Of a stretch of DNA of 64,000 nucleotides, positions 8,966 to 17,603 are shown piece after piece. Numbering within the stretch: position 1 is the stretch's first letter; each line of letters begins with the position of its first letter. A program made the translations under genes and the position numbers. Source of the DNA: Symmachiella dynata (GTDB lineage Bacteria; Planctomycetota; Planctomycetia; Planctomycetales; Planctomycetaceae); assembly GCF_007747995.1 (NCBI RefSeq), contig NZ_CP036276.1, forward strand, positions 1,107,001 through 1,171,000. The letters are read 5' to 3'. The notes beneath the pieces were generated by a model. That model worked only from the letters and a program-made list of their open reading frames with translations. It searched no databases and was not told where the DNA came from.

Positions 8966-11089
8966 ATGATGAGTGGTGATTTGCGGGCAGAGAAGATTGC
9001 AGGGGGCGCCTGGATCCTTGAGCAGTTTACACATAGCAATCCAGTGCACGAACGGAATGCTGCGCGACGTGTGTTGAGCGAAGTCATGCGTGCTTGGCCG
9101 GGTGACGTACATCGTTTGTGGTGGAAGTGGTTCAACGAAGCTGCCAAAAGCTTGGGCCTTCGCGCTCGAACCATGGATTGTACGGTTGAGGAAGCGCTGG
9201 CGCTGGTTGAGGATGGTGCGCGGCTGGTCACGTATCGTGATGAGCCGAAGTCGGAATGGTTGGCGGTGCTGGGGAAGAGCCGGCGGCGGATTCAAATGGC
9301 CTCCGCTGCGCAGACCGTGCAAGAGAAACGGATCTCTGTGCGCTCACTGAAACGCTCTCTGACATCGCTTGCCAAGGATGGGAAAATACGATGTATCGTT
9401 TTGGAACCGCAAACCGGCGAACATCCGGTCGGCGGGGCACATATTGCACCACTGGATCGGCTGCGACATTTGATGTTGCCGGAGTGGTCCGACCTTTGGA
9501 TTGTGTTGGTGTTCGCCTTTGTCGTCGGCCTGCTCATGCTGGCGACCCCCATTGCGATCGAAGCTTTGGTGAACACGGTTGCCTTCGGCCGGTTTCTGCA
9601 ACCGGTGGTCGTTTTGGCGTTGATTCTGTTCACCTTTCTTGGATTCCTGGCGGCGGTGCGCGCGCTGCAGACATACGTGGTCGAGATCATTCAAAGGCGT
9701 TTGTTCGCACGGGTGGCGGCGGATTTGGCATATCGTCTGCCGCGTGTCGAAGCGGAAGCGACGGATGGACATTACGTTCCGGAACTGGTCAATCGTTTTT
9801 TTGACATCGTGACGGTTCAAAAGGTGGCGGCACAGCTGCTGCTAGACGGGCTGGGACTGATCTTGACCGCGGTCATCGGTATGGCCGTCTTGGCTTTTTA
9901 TCATCCCTGGTTGCTCGGTTTTGACATTGTGCTTCTGGCTTCCATCGCTTTCATTATTCTCGTGCTTGGTCGCGGTGCGATTGCGAGTTCTGTGAAGGAG
10001 TCGAAACACAAATACTATATGGCCGCTTGGTTGGAAGACATCGCGCGCTGTCCGAGCACCTTCCGCAACGACGGGGGGACTGAGTTTGCATTGGAGCGGG
10101 CCGACCGATTCATTCACGAATATCTGTCAGCCAGGAAATCTCACTTTCGTATTTTGATGCGGCAGATTTTGTTTGCCTTGGGCCTGCAGGCCGTCGCCAG
10201 CACGGTGTTGCTGGGCATTGGTGGTTGGTTAGTGATTAACGGTGAGCTGACGCTGGGGCAACTTGTGGCGGCGGAACTGATTGTCACGATGATTGTGGGA
10301 GCGTTTGCAAAACTCGGCAAACATATGGAGAGTTTTTATGACCTGTTGGCCTCGGTCGACAAGTTGGGAGTGCTGTTTGATCTACCGATCGAACGGCAAA
10401 GTGGTATGTTGGGTGTTGGACAACAGGGGCCGATCGACGTCCATGTGAATGCCGTTTCGTATGCGTGGCCGGGTCGACCTGCAGTCGTCGATTCTGTCTC
10501 TGTCAAAATTCCCCCAGCAACAAGTTTTGGCATCTTTGGTCCTTCAAATAGCGGAAAGAGTACGCTGGTCGACCTGATTGGTGGACTAAGGTCTCCCACG
10601 GCGGGTCACTTAACGCTGGATGGTTTCGATCCCAGTGACCTACGTCCCGATGTCTTTAGAGAACGGGTGGCGATCGTTCGTAATAACGAGGTGTTTCACG
10701 CCACAATCGATGAAAACGTGCATCTCCATCGTGAAGATGTTTCATCGAACGATGTCCGTGAGACACTCCAACACCTCGGTCTGCTTGAGCCAATTCTGGA
10801 GCTTGACGAAAGCCGAGAAACCGCAATGAGCAGCAGTGGTGCTCCGCTGACTGAAAATCAATGCCGCTTGTTGACAATTGCACGGGCGGTTGTGGGTCGC
10901 CCGGGGCTTTTATTGATTGACGGCGTATTGGATGCGCTTCCTGATGAAGAGCTTGAGTTGGTTTTGGATTTCCTGTTAGCCCCAGAGCAGCCCTGGACCA
11001 TTATTATTGCCACAGGGCGTGAGTCGCTCGCGCGGCGCTGCATGAATCGCATCGATCTGAAGTCACAGTCATCGCCGATTAAATCTTGA
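8966..11089 (+). CDS. Type I secretion ABC exporter with degenerate ATPase
   Basis: ATG 8966 is preferred (GAGG just upstream); GTG 8849 is an alternative. The 707-residue product has an N-terminal region of about 180 residues compatible with a degenerate C39-like domain, about six TM segments (roughly 190-430), and an ABC ATPase domain from about 485. Walker A is intact (GPSNSGKST, about 525-533), but other catalytic elements are altered: the Q-loop glutamine is replaced (VRNNEVF), the signature reads LTENQ instead of LSGGQ, Walker B ends IDG instead of DE, and the H-switch histidine is glycine (IATGRES). It sits 13 bp before the HlyD gene, so it belongs to an export complex, perhaps as a weakly hydrolysing subunit. 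Confidence 0.8.
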   Translation: MMSGDLRAEKIAGGAWILEQFTHSNPVHERNAARRVLSEVMRAWPGDVHRLWWKWFNEAAKSLGLRARTMDCTVEEALALVEDGARLVTYRDEPKSEWLAVLGKSRRRIQMASAAQTVQEKRISVRSLKRSLTSLAKDGKIRCIVLEPQTGEHPVGGAHIAPLDRLRHLMLPEWSDLWIVLVFAFVVGLLMLATPIAIEALVNTVAFGRFLQPVVVLALILFTFLGFLAAVRALQTYVVEIIQRRLFARVAADLAYRLPRVEAEATDGHYVPELVNRFFDIVTVQKVAAQLLLDGLGLILTAVIGMAVLAFYHPWLLGFDIVLLASIAFIILVLGRGAIASSVKESKHKYYMAAWLEDIARCPSTFRNDGGTEFALERADRFIHEYLSARKSHFRILMRQILFALGLQAVASTVLLGIGGWLVINGELTLGQLVAAELIVTMIVGAFAKLGKHMESFYDLLASVDKLGVLFDLPIERQSGMLGVGQQGPIDVHVNAVSYAWPGRPAVVDSVSVKIPPATSFGIFGPSNSGKSTLVDLIGGLRSPTAGHLTLDGFDPSDLRPDVFRERVAIVRNNEVFHATIDENVHLHREDVSSNDVRETLQHLGLLEPILELDESRETAMSSSGAPLTENQCRLLTIARAVVGRPGLLLIDGVLDALPDEELELVLDFLLAPEQPWTIIIATGRESLARRCMNRIDLKSQSSPIKS

Positions 11090-11102
11090 ATTGGACCTTG
11101 GA

Positions 11103-12572
11103 ATGCCCGTCACGACAGTTACGCCTGATACAAAACCGAAGCAATCACGCCGAATGCTTGCGCCAGCAGCCTACAGCGAAACGGCTATGCCGTCATTGCG
11201 GCTTGCGCGCTCTTCGCGATTGGCCCGTCGGTTGGGGAAATTCCTGTTGGTTTTCATGGTGATGGGATTCATCCTCATTGCGTTCGCGCCATGGCAACAG
11301 TCCGTGAAGGGGACCGGTGGGGTGATTGCTTATGCGACGGACGAACGACAACAAACACTCGAAGCTCCCATTAAGGGGCGAATTGCTCGTCTGGGCGAAG
11401 GGGTATTTGAGAATGCCTTCGTCAAAAAAGGACAACTCATCGCCGAAATTACTGACATTGATCCCTCCTACTTGGGGCGGCTAGAGGATCAATTGGCGGC
11501 CTCCCAAAATCAGGTCCAAGCGGAGGCACAAATGTTGGAGGCCAGTCGCAACAATCTGATCGCCGCACACACGATCGTCAATTCCTACGAATCGCAGGTG
11601 AGAACCTATGAACAGGTCAAGGCGCAAGTCGTGGCGGCTGCGGACGCAGCGGTGAAGTCGGCGCAAAATAAGATCGACGCTGAGATTCAACAACTTGAGG
11701 AGCATAAGGCGGCGGAGTCGCAACTTGAGTTAAACTTCAAACGACAAAAGACGTTGTATGAAGAAAACATCGTGTCAGAACTCAAGTATCAAGAGGCTGA
11801 TCGTAAGCTAAAAGAGATTCAAGCCAAAGTTGCCAAGACGGAACAATACATCAATTCCGCTAGGAACGAACTTGCCCAGAAACAAAGTGAGCGGAAGGCG
11901 AAAGAACAGAAGGCACAGGCCGACATTGATTACGCGAATGCGACCCTGCGCAAGGCGACGGGCGACGTGGCTAAAGCGGAAAGCGATGTGGCCAAAGCTC
12001 AGTCCAGTCTGAACAAGGCTCAAAAAGATCTGCTTGAGACAGAAACGAAAGTCGCACGTCAGAGAAGCCAATCTGTGATGGCGCCGTTTGACGGGTTTGT
12101 CACACAAATTACTCCCAATCAAGGAAGTCAGGTCCTTAAGGCGGGGGATCCGATTTGTCGCATCGTCCCTGAGACAGCGGATCGCGCTGTGCAGATTTGG
12201 CTGGACGGTAACGACGCGCCCTTAGTGGAGCCTGGCCGGCACGTTCGATTGCAATTTGAAGGTTGGCCGGCTGTGCAGTTTGCGGGCTGGCCGTCGGTTG
12301 CTGTTGGAACATTTGGCGGCGAAGTCGTTTCCGTCGACGCCACGGACGACGGCAAGGGGCGGTTTCGCATCTTGGTTCGTCCCGATCAAGCCGATCGGCC
12401 TTGGCCTGGTGATCGTTATCTGCGTCAAGGTGTGCGAGCCAACGGTTGGGTGCTGTTGAATCAAGTGCCGCTGTGGTACGAAATTTGGCGGAACATGAAC
12501 GGCTTCCCACCGGTTGTTTCGATTGAGGAGCCGAAGAAAAAAAATAAGAAGCCGCCTTTGCCCAAATCTTAA
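11103..12572 (+). CDS. HlyD-family periplasmic adaptor
   Basis: A 489-residue membrane-fusion protein; ATG 11103 is chosen over TTG 11091. One TM segment lies at about residues 45-62, then a beta-barrel/lipoyl half-motif (LEAPIKGRIARLGEGVFENAF), a long alpha-hairpin coiled coil (about 130-325, rich in A, K, E, Q), the second lipoyl half (VMAPFDGFVTQITPNQGSQV), and a C-terminal beta-barrel with a hydrophobic end segment. In type I secretion such proteins link the inner-membrane ABC protein to TolC. The first lipoyl half followed by a long hairpin is canonical. It follows the ABC gene closely and precedes the TolC-like gene, with a small unrelated gene between. Confidence 0.9.
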   Translation: MPVTTVTPDTKPKQSRRMLAPAAYSETAMPSLRLARSSRLARRLGKFLLVFMVMGFILIAFAPWQQSVKGTGGVIAYATDERQQTLEAPIKGRIARLGEGVFENAFVKKGQLIAEITDIDPSYLGRLEDQLAASQNQVQAEAQMLEASRNNLIAAHTIVNSYESQVRTYEQVKAQVVAAADAAVKSAQNKIDAEIQQLEEHKAAESQLELNFKRQKTLYEENIVSELKYQEADRKLKEIQAKVAKTEQYINSARNELAQKQSERKAKEQKAQADIDYANATLRKATGDVAKAESDVAKAQSSLNKAQKDLLETETKVARQRSQSVMAPFDGFVTQITPNQGSQVLKAGDPICRIVPETADRAVQIWLDGNDAPLVEPGRHVRLQFEGWPAVQFAGWPSVAVGTFGGEVVSVDATDDGKGRFRILVRPDQADRPWPGDRYLRQGVRANGWVLLNQVPLWYEIWRNMNGFPPVVSIEEPKKKNKKPPLPKS

Positions 12573-12720
12573 GCCACGTAAAGTTCATCGGTCTGTTTTG
12601 GGAATTGTTCTCAGTCTCGTTTGGAGAGATTTGCCAATAGTTGCTGCCGTTTTAGAATCCCAATTGACTAACAATCTGTTGCTATGATTTTTCACCGATC
12701 CTCAACCCCGGGAGTCAGCG

Positions 12721-13098
12721 ATGAGCATGAACTTTTCCACTGATGGATTGCCGTTGAAAGTTAAAGTCCAAGATTATGTCCAGCGGAAAATCGACTCAGC
12801 AATCGGCCCGTTTGAAGACTTCGTCAAAGCGGTCGACATCCGACTTGTCGACGTGAACGGCCCGAAAGGGGGCGTTGACCAACGTTGCCGGGTGGCGGTG
12901 GCTATGAACGGGAAGCCTGACATCATTGCTTCTGCCAATCATGAAAACGCCTATGGGGCAATTTCGTTGGCAGTCGACCGCGTGCGACGGAGTCTGGAAC
13001 GGGTTGTGGGTCGCAACAAAGCAAAACGAAACCGGAATAGTCCACTGAGTCATCAGATTGAGGACTCAAATCCCCCCGAAAGTACGGAATTCGAATAA
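12721..13098 (+). CDS. S30AE/HPF-like ribosome hibernation factor
   Basis: A 125-residue protein with GGGAG before ATG. It matches the short RaiA/HPF fold: an N-terminal strand-helix (LKVKVQDYVQRKIDSAIGPF), central strands (VDIRLVDVN, RCRVAVAMN), and a second helix with AYGAISLAVDRVRRSLERVV. The C-terminal 25 residues are a hydrophilic tail, and there is no dimerisation domain of long HPF. Such proteins bind the 30S decoding region in resting cells. Its place between the HlyD and TolC-like genes is unexpected, and it has its own leader of about 150 bp, so it may be transcribed separately. Confidence 0.8.
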   Translation: MSMNFSTDGLPLKVKVQDYVQRKIDSAIGPFEDFVKAVDIRLVDVNGPKGGVDQRCRVAVAMNGKPDIIASANHENAYGAISLAVDRVRRSLERVVGRNKAKRNRNSPLSHQIEDSNPPESTEFE

Positions 13099-13266
13099 AG
13101 GTCTCGGCGTTTGAGGAAGGACTGGGGCTGAAAGAACAGGACCCGGTCCTTAAGCATGATTTAGGATAGAAATCAAACTCAATCGCCCCGATGGGCTGTG
13201 CCGATAATAACGATTACGAAGACTGTGGGGGGACCGTGAATCTACGCGCATAGAAACTCGTATCAA

Positions 13267-14994
13267 ATGCACTGTTGTATGAACATGCCAATAGCGAGAC
13301 TTCGCGCATCTCTCATTGCCTGTAGCGTCATCGCTGCTCTGGGTTGTTCGGTGACTACGAATCAACCCCCGGTTGATTTAAATCGATCGGCAAATACTGC
13401 GGCCCCAGCCTCCACGACAACCGTCGATCCAACAGAATCCGAGTACGACGACCAAAACGAGACGACGCTTGGCGATCCACTTCAGCTCGTTTCTGATGAA
13501 GTCGAGGCCGCGCCGGTTCCAGAGGAACTGCCTGAGGAAGTGGAGTACTTAACAGACAAAGATCCGGCAGCTGAACCTGAAGAACGGGCGGTTGAAGATT
13601 ACATTCAGCCCATTCCCCTTGATCTCGGAGCCGGCAATGCGTCCGCCGTCGTCATCGACCAAGTCGTCAATTCGGTTCATGAGTCTTACCCACTGCTGGC
13701 TGCTGCACTGCTGGAAAACTCGATTGCTGACGGAAAGCAACTGGCGACTTGGGGCAAATTCGATACGAAGTTCAAAAGCGCGAGCCAAAATGGCGCTCTT
13801 GGTTTCTATGAGACCTACCGTCAGGATATCGGATTCGTCCAACCCATTTACAGTGGGGGTGAATTCTTTAGCGGCTATCGAATCGGACGCGGCAATTTTC
13901 AACCGTGGTATCAGGAACGTCAGACCAATGAAGGGGGCGAATTTAAGGCTGGGTTTCGCGTCCCGCTGCTGAAGAATCGCGAGATCGATGAGCGACGCGC
14001 CGCCCTGTGGCGTGCGACGTATGAACAACAACGCGTCCGTCCGGAAGTTCGCGCTCAATTGATTCTGTTCGTCCGAGAGGCCAGCATTGCCTACTGGACT
14101 TGGATTGCGACAGGACAGCAATACAGAATCTGGCAGCAAGCTTTGGAACTTTCGGAAGAACGCAATTCGCGTCTCCAGCGGCGCGTTGAAGAAGGAGATC
14201 TTGACCCGCCGGCATTGCAGGACAATCTACGGTCTATCGCGTTGCGCGAATCGAAGTTGATTGACCGTGGACGGAAACTGCAACAGTCTGCGGTCAAATT
14301 GTCTCTGTTCTACCGATCTGCTGATGGTTCGCCCATCATTCCCGAACCGTCGCAGCTGCGTGATTTTCCGGAGCCGACCGAATTCCTCGCGTCCCAACTC
14401 GAATCTGACATTCAAGTGGCCTTGTCACAACGCCCTGAATTGGCTGCTTTGGATGCCCTTTACCGGCAAGTGAATGTCGACCTGGCAGAAGCCAACAACG
14501 AGTTTTTGCCGAGTGTCGATGCGCAGGTCTGGAACTCGCAGGATATGGGAGAACCGACCAGCAGCAAGCGCGACAAATCTCGATACGAACTGGAAGCGAG
14601 TCTATTCATCGACGTGCCGTTGCAACGCCGCAAAGCACGCGGGAAATCCCATGCCGCTGAGGCAAAACTTTCACAAGTGGCCGTGAAGCGTCGCTTTACG
14701 CAAGACAAAATTGTTGCCGAAGTTCAAGCTGCTTTTGCCGGATTGACCGCCGCGTTTGATCGTCTGGGCAAGGCGCGCGAGGCGAAACGTCTTGCTGAGT
14801 ATATGGCTGATGTGGAACGTCGTCGCTTTGAACTGGGGCAGTCCGGTTTATTGGATGTTTTCATTCGCGAGCAATCCGCAATCGAGGCGGCGGACGGCGA
14901 GGTTGAAGCCTTGCTGGAGTATTTCGCAGCTTTGGCGAACTACACCGCCGCCCTCGCATTTGACTGGCCGATGCCTGCCGAAAGCAAGCCTTAG
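13267..14994 (+). CDS. TolC-family outer membrane efflux lipoprotein
   Basis: A 575-residue product with a lipoprotein signal (lipobox ALGC, Cys27 from the first ATG; ATGs at 13279 and 13285 are alternative starts). After a proline- and acid-rich linker of about 90 residues come two OEP repeats (about 130-350 and 350-565) with the long amphipathic helices of TolC proteins; examples are the SIAYWTWIATGQQYRIW and AAFAGLTAAFDRLGKAREA segments. TolC trimers form the outer-membrane duct of type I systems and efflux pumps. Together with the ABC and HlyD genes upstream it completes a three-part exporter. No RTX-type substrate gene is visible nearby. Confidence 0.9.
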   Translation: MHCCMNMPIARLRASLIACSVIAALGCSVTTNQPPVDLNRSANTAAPASTTTVDPTESEYDDQNETTLGDPLQLVSDEVEAAPVPEELPEEVEYLTDKDPAAEPEERAVEDYIQPIPLDLGAGNASAVVIDQVVNSVHESYPLLAAALLENSIADGKQLATWGKFDTKFKSASQNGALGFYETYRQDIGFVQPIYSGGEFFSGYRIGRGNFQPWYQERQTNEGGEFKAGFRVPLLKNREIDERRAALWRATYEQQRVRPEVRAQLILFVREASIAYWTWIATGQQYRIWQQALELSEERNSRLQRRVEEGDLDPPALQDNLRSIALRESKLIDRGRKLQQSAVKLSLFYRSADGSPIIPEPSQLRDFPEPTEFLASQLESDIQVALSQRPELAALDALYRQVNVDLAEANNEFLPSVDAQVWNSQDMGEPTSSKRDKSRYELEASLFIDVPLQRRKARGKSHAAEAKLSQVAVKRRFTQDKIVAEVQAAFAGLTAAFDRLGKAREAKRLAEYMADVERRRFELGQSGLLDVFIREQSAIEAADGEVEALLEYFAALANYTAALAFDWPMPAESKP

Positions 14995-15062
14995 GGCGCT
15001 TTCAAGCAGCGAGCCGAACACGCCGAACAGGCTCTGGGATCGACTTGCATTCTGAATTGACT

Positions 15063-15085
15063 ATCCAGCTATGATGTATCTGGAT
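15063..15085. promoter_or_regulatory. LysR-type operator candidate
   Basis: ATCCAG at 15063-15068 and CTGGAT at 15080-15085 form a perfect 6-bp dyad with an 11-bp spacer, the T-N11-A geometry of LysR-type regulator boxes. It lies about 70-90 bp upstream of the LysR-family gene at 15154 and overlaps a TATGAT hexamer (15070-15075), so binding could govern that gene's own transcription. Confidence 0.55.
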
Positions 15086-15153
15086 ATTATCAGGTGTCGA
15101 TTCGGTCGTCCTCGACAGGCTTCGTTCAGTCTCTGCGATGAAATCATGCCAAC

Positions 15154-16062
15154 ATGAATGCGGACTGGTTAAACTACCACCATCTACTCTACTTCTGGAT
15201 GGTTGCGAAAGAGGGTAGTGTCACACGTGCCTGTGAAAAACTGCATTTAGCCCAGCCAACGATTAGCGGCCAGTTGAAGAAACTCGAGAGTGCGCTCGGC
15301 GAGAAACTCTACGAACGCGTTGGCCGCGATTTGGTACTCACTGACGTGGGCCAAATGGTTTATCGTTATGCCGATGAAATGTTTGCCATTGGTCAGGAAC
15401 TTGGAGACGCGATTAAAGGCCGTCCGACCGGGCGACCGGTTAAGCTGTTGGTCGGCATTCCAGAAGTGATACCGAAATACATCGCATTTCGGCTGATTGA
15501 GCCGGTACTGCACCTTGAAGAGAAAGTGCAGATTGTTTGCCGGGAAGGGTCGATGGAGCAACTGTTGTCCCAATTGGCCACGCACGAACTGGATGTCGTT
15601 TTCTCAGACTCGCCAGCCGGTTCAATGGTTCGCATTCGCGCGTTCAATCATGCGCTGGGGGAATGTGGCGTGGGGTTGTTCGGTACCGCTCAGTTGTGCC
15701 GACAATTTGAGCAGGGGCTCCCAGGATCGCTGAGTTCTGCTCCGTTTCTCCTTCCAGCGGAGAACACAGCGATGCGGCGATCCGTTGACGAATGGTTTCT
15801 CGCTGCCAATATTTCTCCAGAGGTCGTTGGCGAATTTGACGACACAGCCTTGTTGAAAGTGTTTGCGGAGGCAGGCATCGGTTTCGTGCCTGGTCCACTC
15901 GCGATTCGCGCGGAGATCGAACGGCAGTTCGGCCTGAGTTTTCTTCTTGAAATCCCCAATGCCATCGAACGATTCTATGCCATTACGGTCGAACGTCGCA
16001 TTCGCCATCCCGCTGTGATGGCAATATCGGAAGCGGCCAAAGAGTCGCTGTTTGCACAATGA
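15154..16062 (+). CDS. nhaR: NhaR-type LysR transcriptional regulator
   Basis: A 302-residue LysR-family protein. The N-terminal winged helix-turn-helix (about 7-64) contains NYHHLLYFWMVAKEGSVTRA and LAQPTISGQLKKLE, the latter being the recognition helix. The effector domain carries GECGVGLF and VVGEFDDTALLKVFAE, both characteristic of NhaR, the Na+-responsive activator of the nhaA antiporter and other genes in enterobacteria. No nhaA is present in the window; the upstream neighbours are the secretion genes, whose last member ends 159 bp away. What it regulates here is open; the dyad at 15063-15085 suggests autoregulation. Confidence 0.88.
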   Translation: MNADWLNYHHLLYFWMVAKEGSVTRACEKLHLAQPTISGQLKKLESALGEKLYERVGRDLVLTDVGQMVYRYADEMFAIGQELGDAIKGRPTGRPVKLLVGIPEVIPKYIAFRLIEPVLHLEEKVQIVCREGSMEQLLSQLATHELDVVFSDSPAGSMVRIRAFNHALGECGVGLFGTAQLCRQFEQGLPGSLSSAPFLLPAENTAMRRSVDEWFLAANISPEVVGEFDDTALLKVFAEAGIGFVPGPLAIRAEIERQFGLSFLLEIPNAIERFYAITVERRIRHPAVMAISEAAKESLFAQ

Positions 16063-16227
16063 GACAGCAATGGACCGGCTTTCCCAAGGGGCGGCCATTC
16101 AAAAATTAATGATGCACCCGTTGATGGAGATCTGCAGGTTTGTGGAACAAGATCAATCGAGGTACAAAACAGGTTCTCCTGATTTTAAACATTCAACACC
16201 TGTGCACTGAATTCGAGGAAATCATCA

Positions 16228-17454
16228 ATGCTGACGCTCCCACTGCGATTCCTGACCGTTGCATTGTGCATCCAGCTGCTATTGGGGAATTCTTTTGCTG
16301 AAGCTGCCGAGCAACAGACGAAGCCAAACCCTTTTAAAAAAAATCAGCTCACACCGCGGTATTTCTGCGATGGCATTGCAACTGGCGATCTGAATTGTGA
16401 TGGGCACGCGGATATCGTCGCGGGGCCGTATTGGTATGCAGGGCCGAAGTTCACTGCGGCTCACGAATTCTACATTGCCGAGCCACTCGAGCCTGAAAAG
16501 AGTCCCTCGAACAGCATGTTCTCTTTCGTGCACGATTTTAATGGCGATGGGTGGCCCGACATTCTCGTCTTAGGACGAGTCCATCTGCATCCCGCCTATT
16601 GGTACGAGAATCCCGGTGATCAAGAGGGAGTATGGCCAAAACATTATGCATTTGAGCGTGTGTATGGTGAGTCGCCCACGCTGGTTGATCTTGATGGAGA
16701 CGGCCGTCCGCAATTGGTTTGCCATTGGGAAGGACGCTGGGGGTGGATTGAACCAAATTGGGAGGCTCCGACGGAGCCTTGGCAATTCAAACCGCTGTCG
16801 GAACTTGGGGACTGGAAAGAGTTCTACCACGGGACCGGTGTCGGGGATGTCGATGGCGACGGACGCCTGGATCTTGTCCTCAACGACGGTTGGTTCATTC
16901 AACCTTCGGAGCCCAATACTACATGGACTTGGCACCCCCATCGTTTTTCTGATGAGCGGGGTGGGGCGCAGATGTTTGTCTACGACATCGATGGGGATGG
17001 CGACAACGATGTGGTGACTAGCCTGAACGCGCACGGCTGGGGATTGGCCTGGTTTGAGCAATACCGCGAGGGAGACGAGATCGCCTTCCGCAGGCATCAA
17101 TTCATGGGGACACGCGAAGAAATTGACAAATACGGGGTGGCCTTCACGCAACCACATGCACTCGATCTGGGCGACATCAATGGCGACGGGCTCAAAGACT
17201 TAGTCGTCGGCAAACGGATGTGGGCGCACGGTCCGAAAGGCGACATTGAGCCGGGTGCGGCGCCGGTGTTGTATTGGTTTGAGTTGACACGCCAGGACGG
17301 CGAGACACGTTTCGTACCTCATCGGATCGACGACCGCTCGGGAGTCGGCGTTCAAGTTACAATTGCCGATGTCAACGGCGACGGCGTGAACGATATTCTA
17401 ACCGCATCGAAGCTCGGGAGTTTTGTGTTTATCAATCAACACAGTAAAGAGTGA
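16228..17454 (+). CDS. Secreted FG-GAP/VCBS-repeat beta-propeller protein
   Basis: A 408-residue protein with GAGGAAA before ATG and a signal peptide cut near residue 27. It contains seven calcium-binding loops of the form D-x-[DN]-x-D-G spaced through the protein (examples: DLNCDGHAD, DFNGDGWPD, DVDGDGRLD, DINGDGLKD, DVNGDGVND), which indicates a seven-bladed FG-GAP/VCBS propeller. Such proteins bind ligands at the cell surface or are secreted; no catalytic residues can be named. It stands between the LysR gene and another secreted propeller-like gene on the same strand. Confidence 0.85.
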   Translation: MLTLPLRFLTVALCIQLLLGNSFAEAAEQQTKPNPFKKNQLTPRYFCDGIATGDLNCDGHADIVAGPYWYAGPKFTAAHEFYIAEPLEPEKSPSNSMFSFVHDFNGDGWPDILVLGRVHLHPAYWYENPGDQEGVWPKHYAFERVYGESPTLVDLDGDGRPQLVCHWEGRWGWIEPNWEAPTEPWQFKPLSELGDWKEFYHGTGVGDVDGDGRLDLVLNDGWFIQPSEPNTTWTWHPHRFSDERGGAQMFVYDIDGDGDNDVVTSLNAHGWGLAWFEQYREGDEIAFRRHQFMGTREEIDKYGVAFTQPHALDLGDINGDGLKDLVVGKRMWAHGPKGDIEPGAAPVLYWFELTRQDGETRFVPHRIDDRSGVGVQVTIADVNGDGVNDILTASKLGSFVFINQHSKE

Positions 17455-17603
17455 AGCTGAATATAGGTTCCAGGCTCCCAGGATTGTTTTCAGCGTGTCA
17501 TGAGAAGTCTAATCCGATTATCCTGGACTTGATGTGACTCTCCCCCCGATGCGTTTTTGTGATTCCTCAGCAATTGATCTCTAAGATTGGGCGACCCGTG
17601 ACC

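Noticed and set aside
13136-13150. Small palindrome AGGACC-C-GGTCCT after the HPF-like gene
   Set aside because: Only a 6-bp stem with a 1-nt loop and no T-run; too weak for a terminator call.
15057-15090. TTGACT...TATTAT as promoter of the NhaR-like gene
   Set aside because: The spacer is 22 bp, too long for a sigma70 promoter; the overlapping dyad is reported instead.
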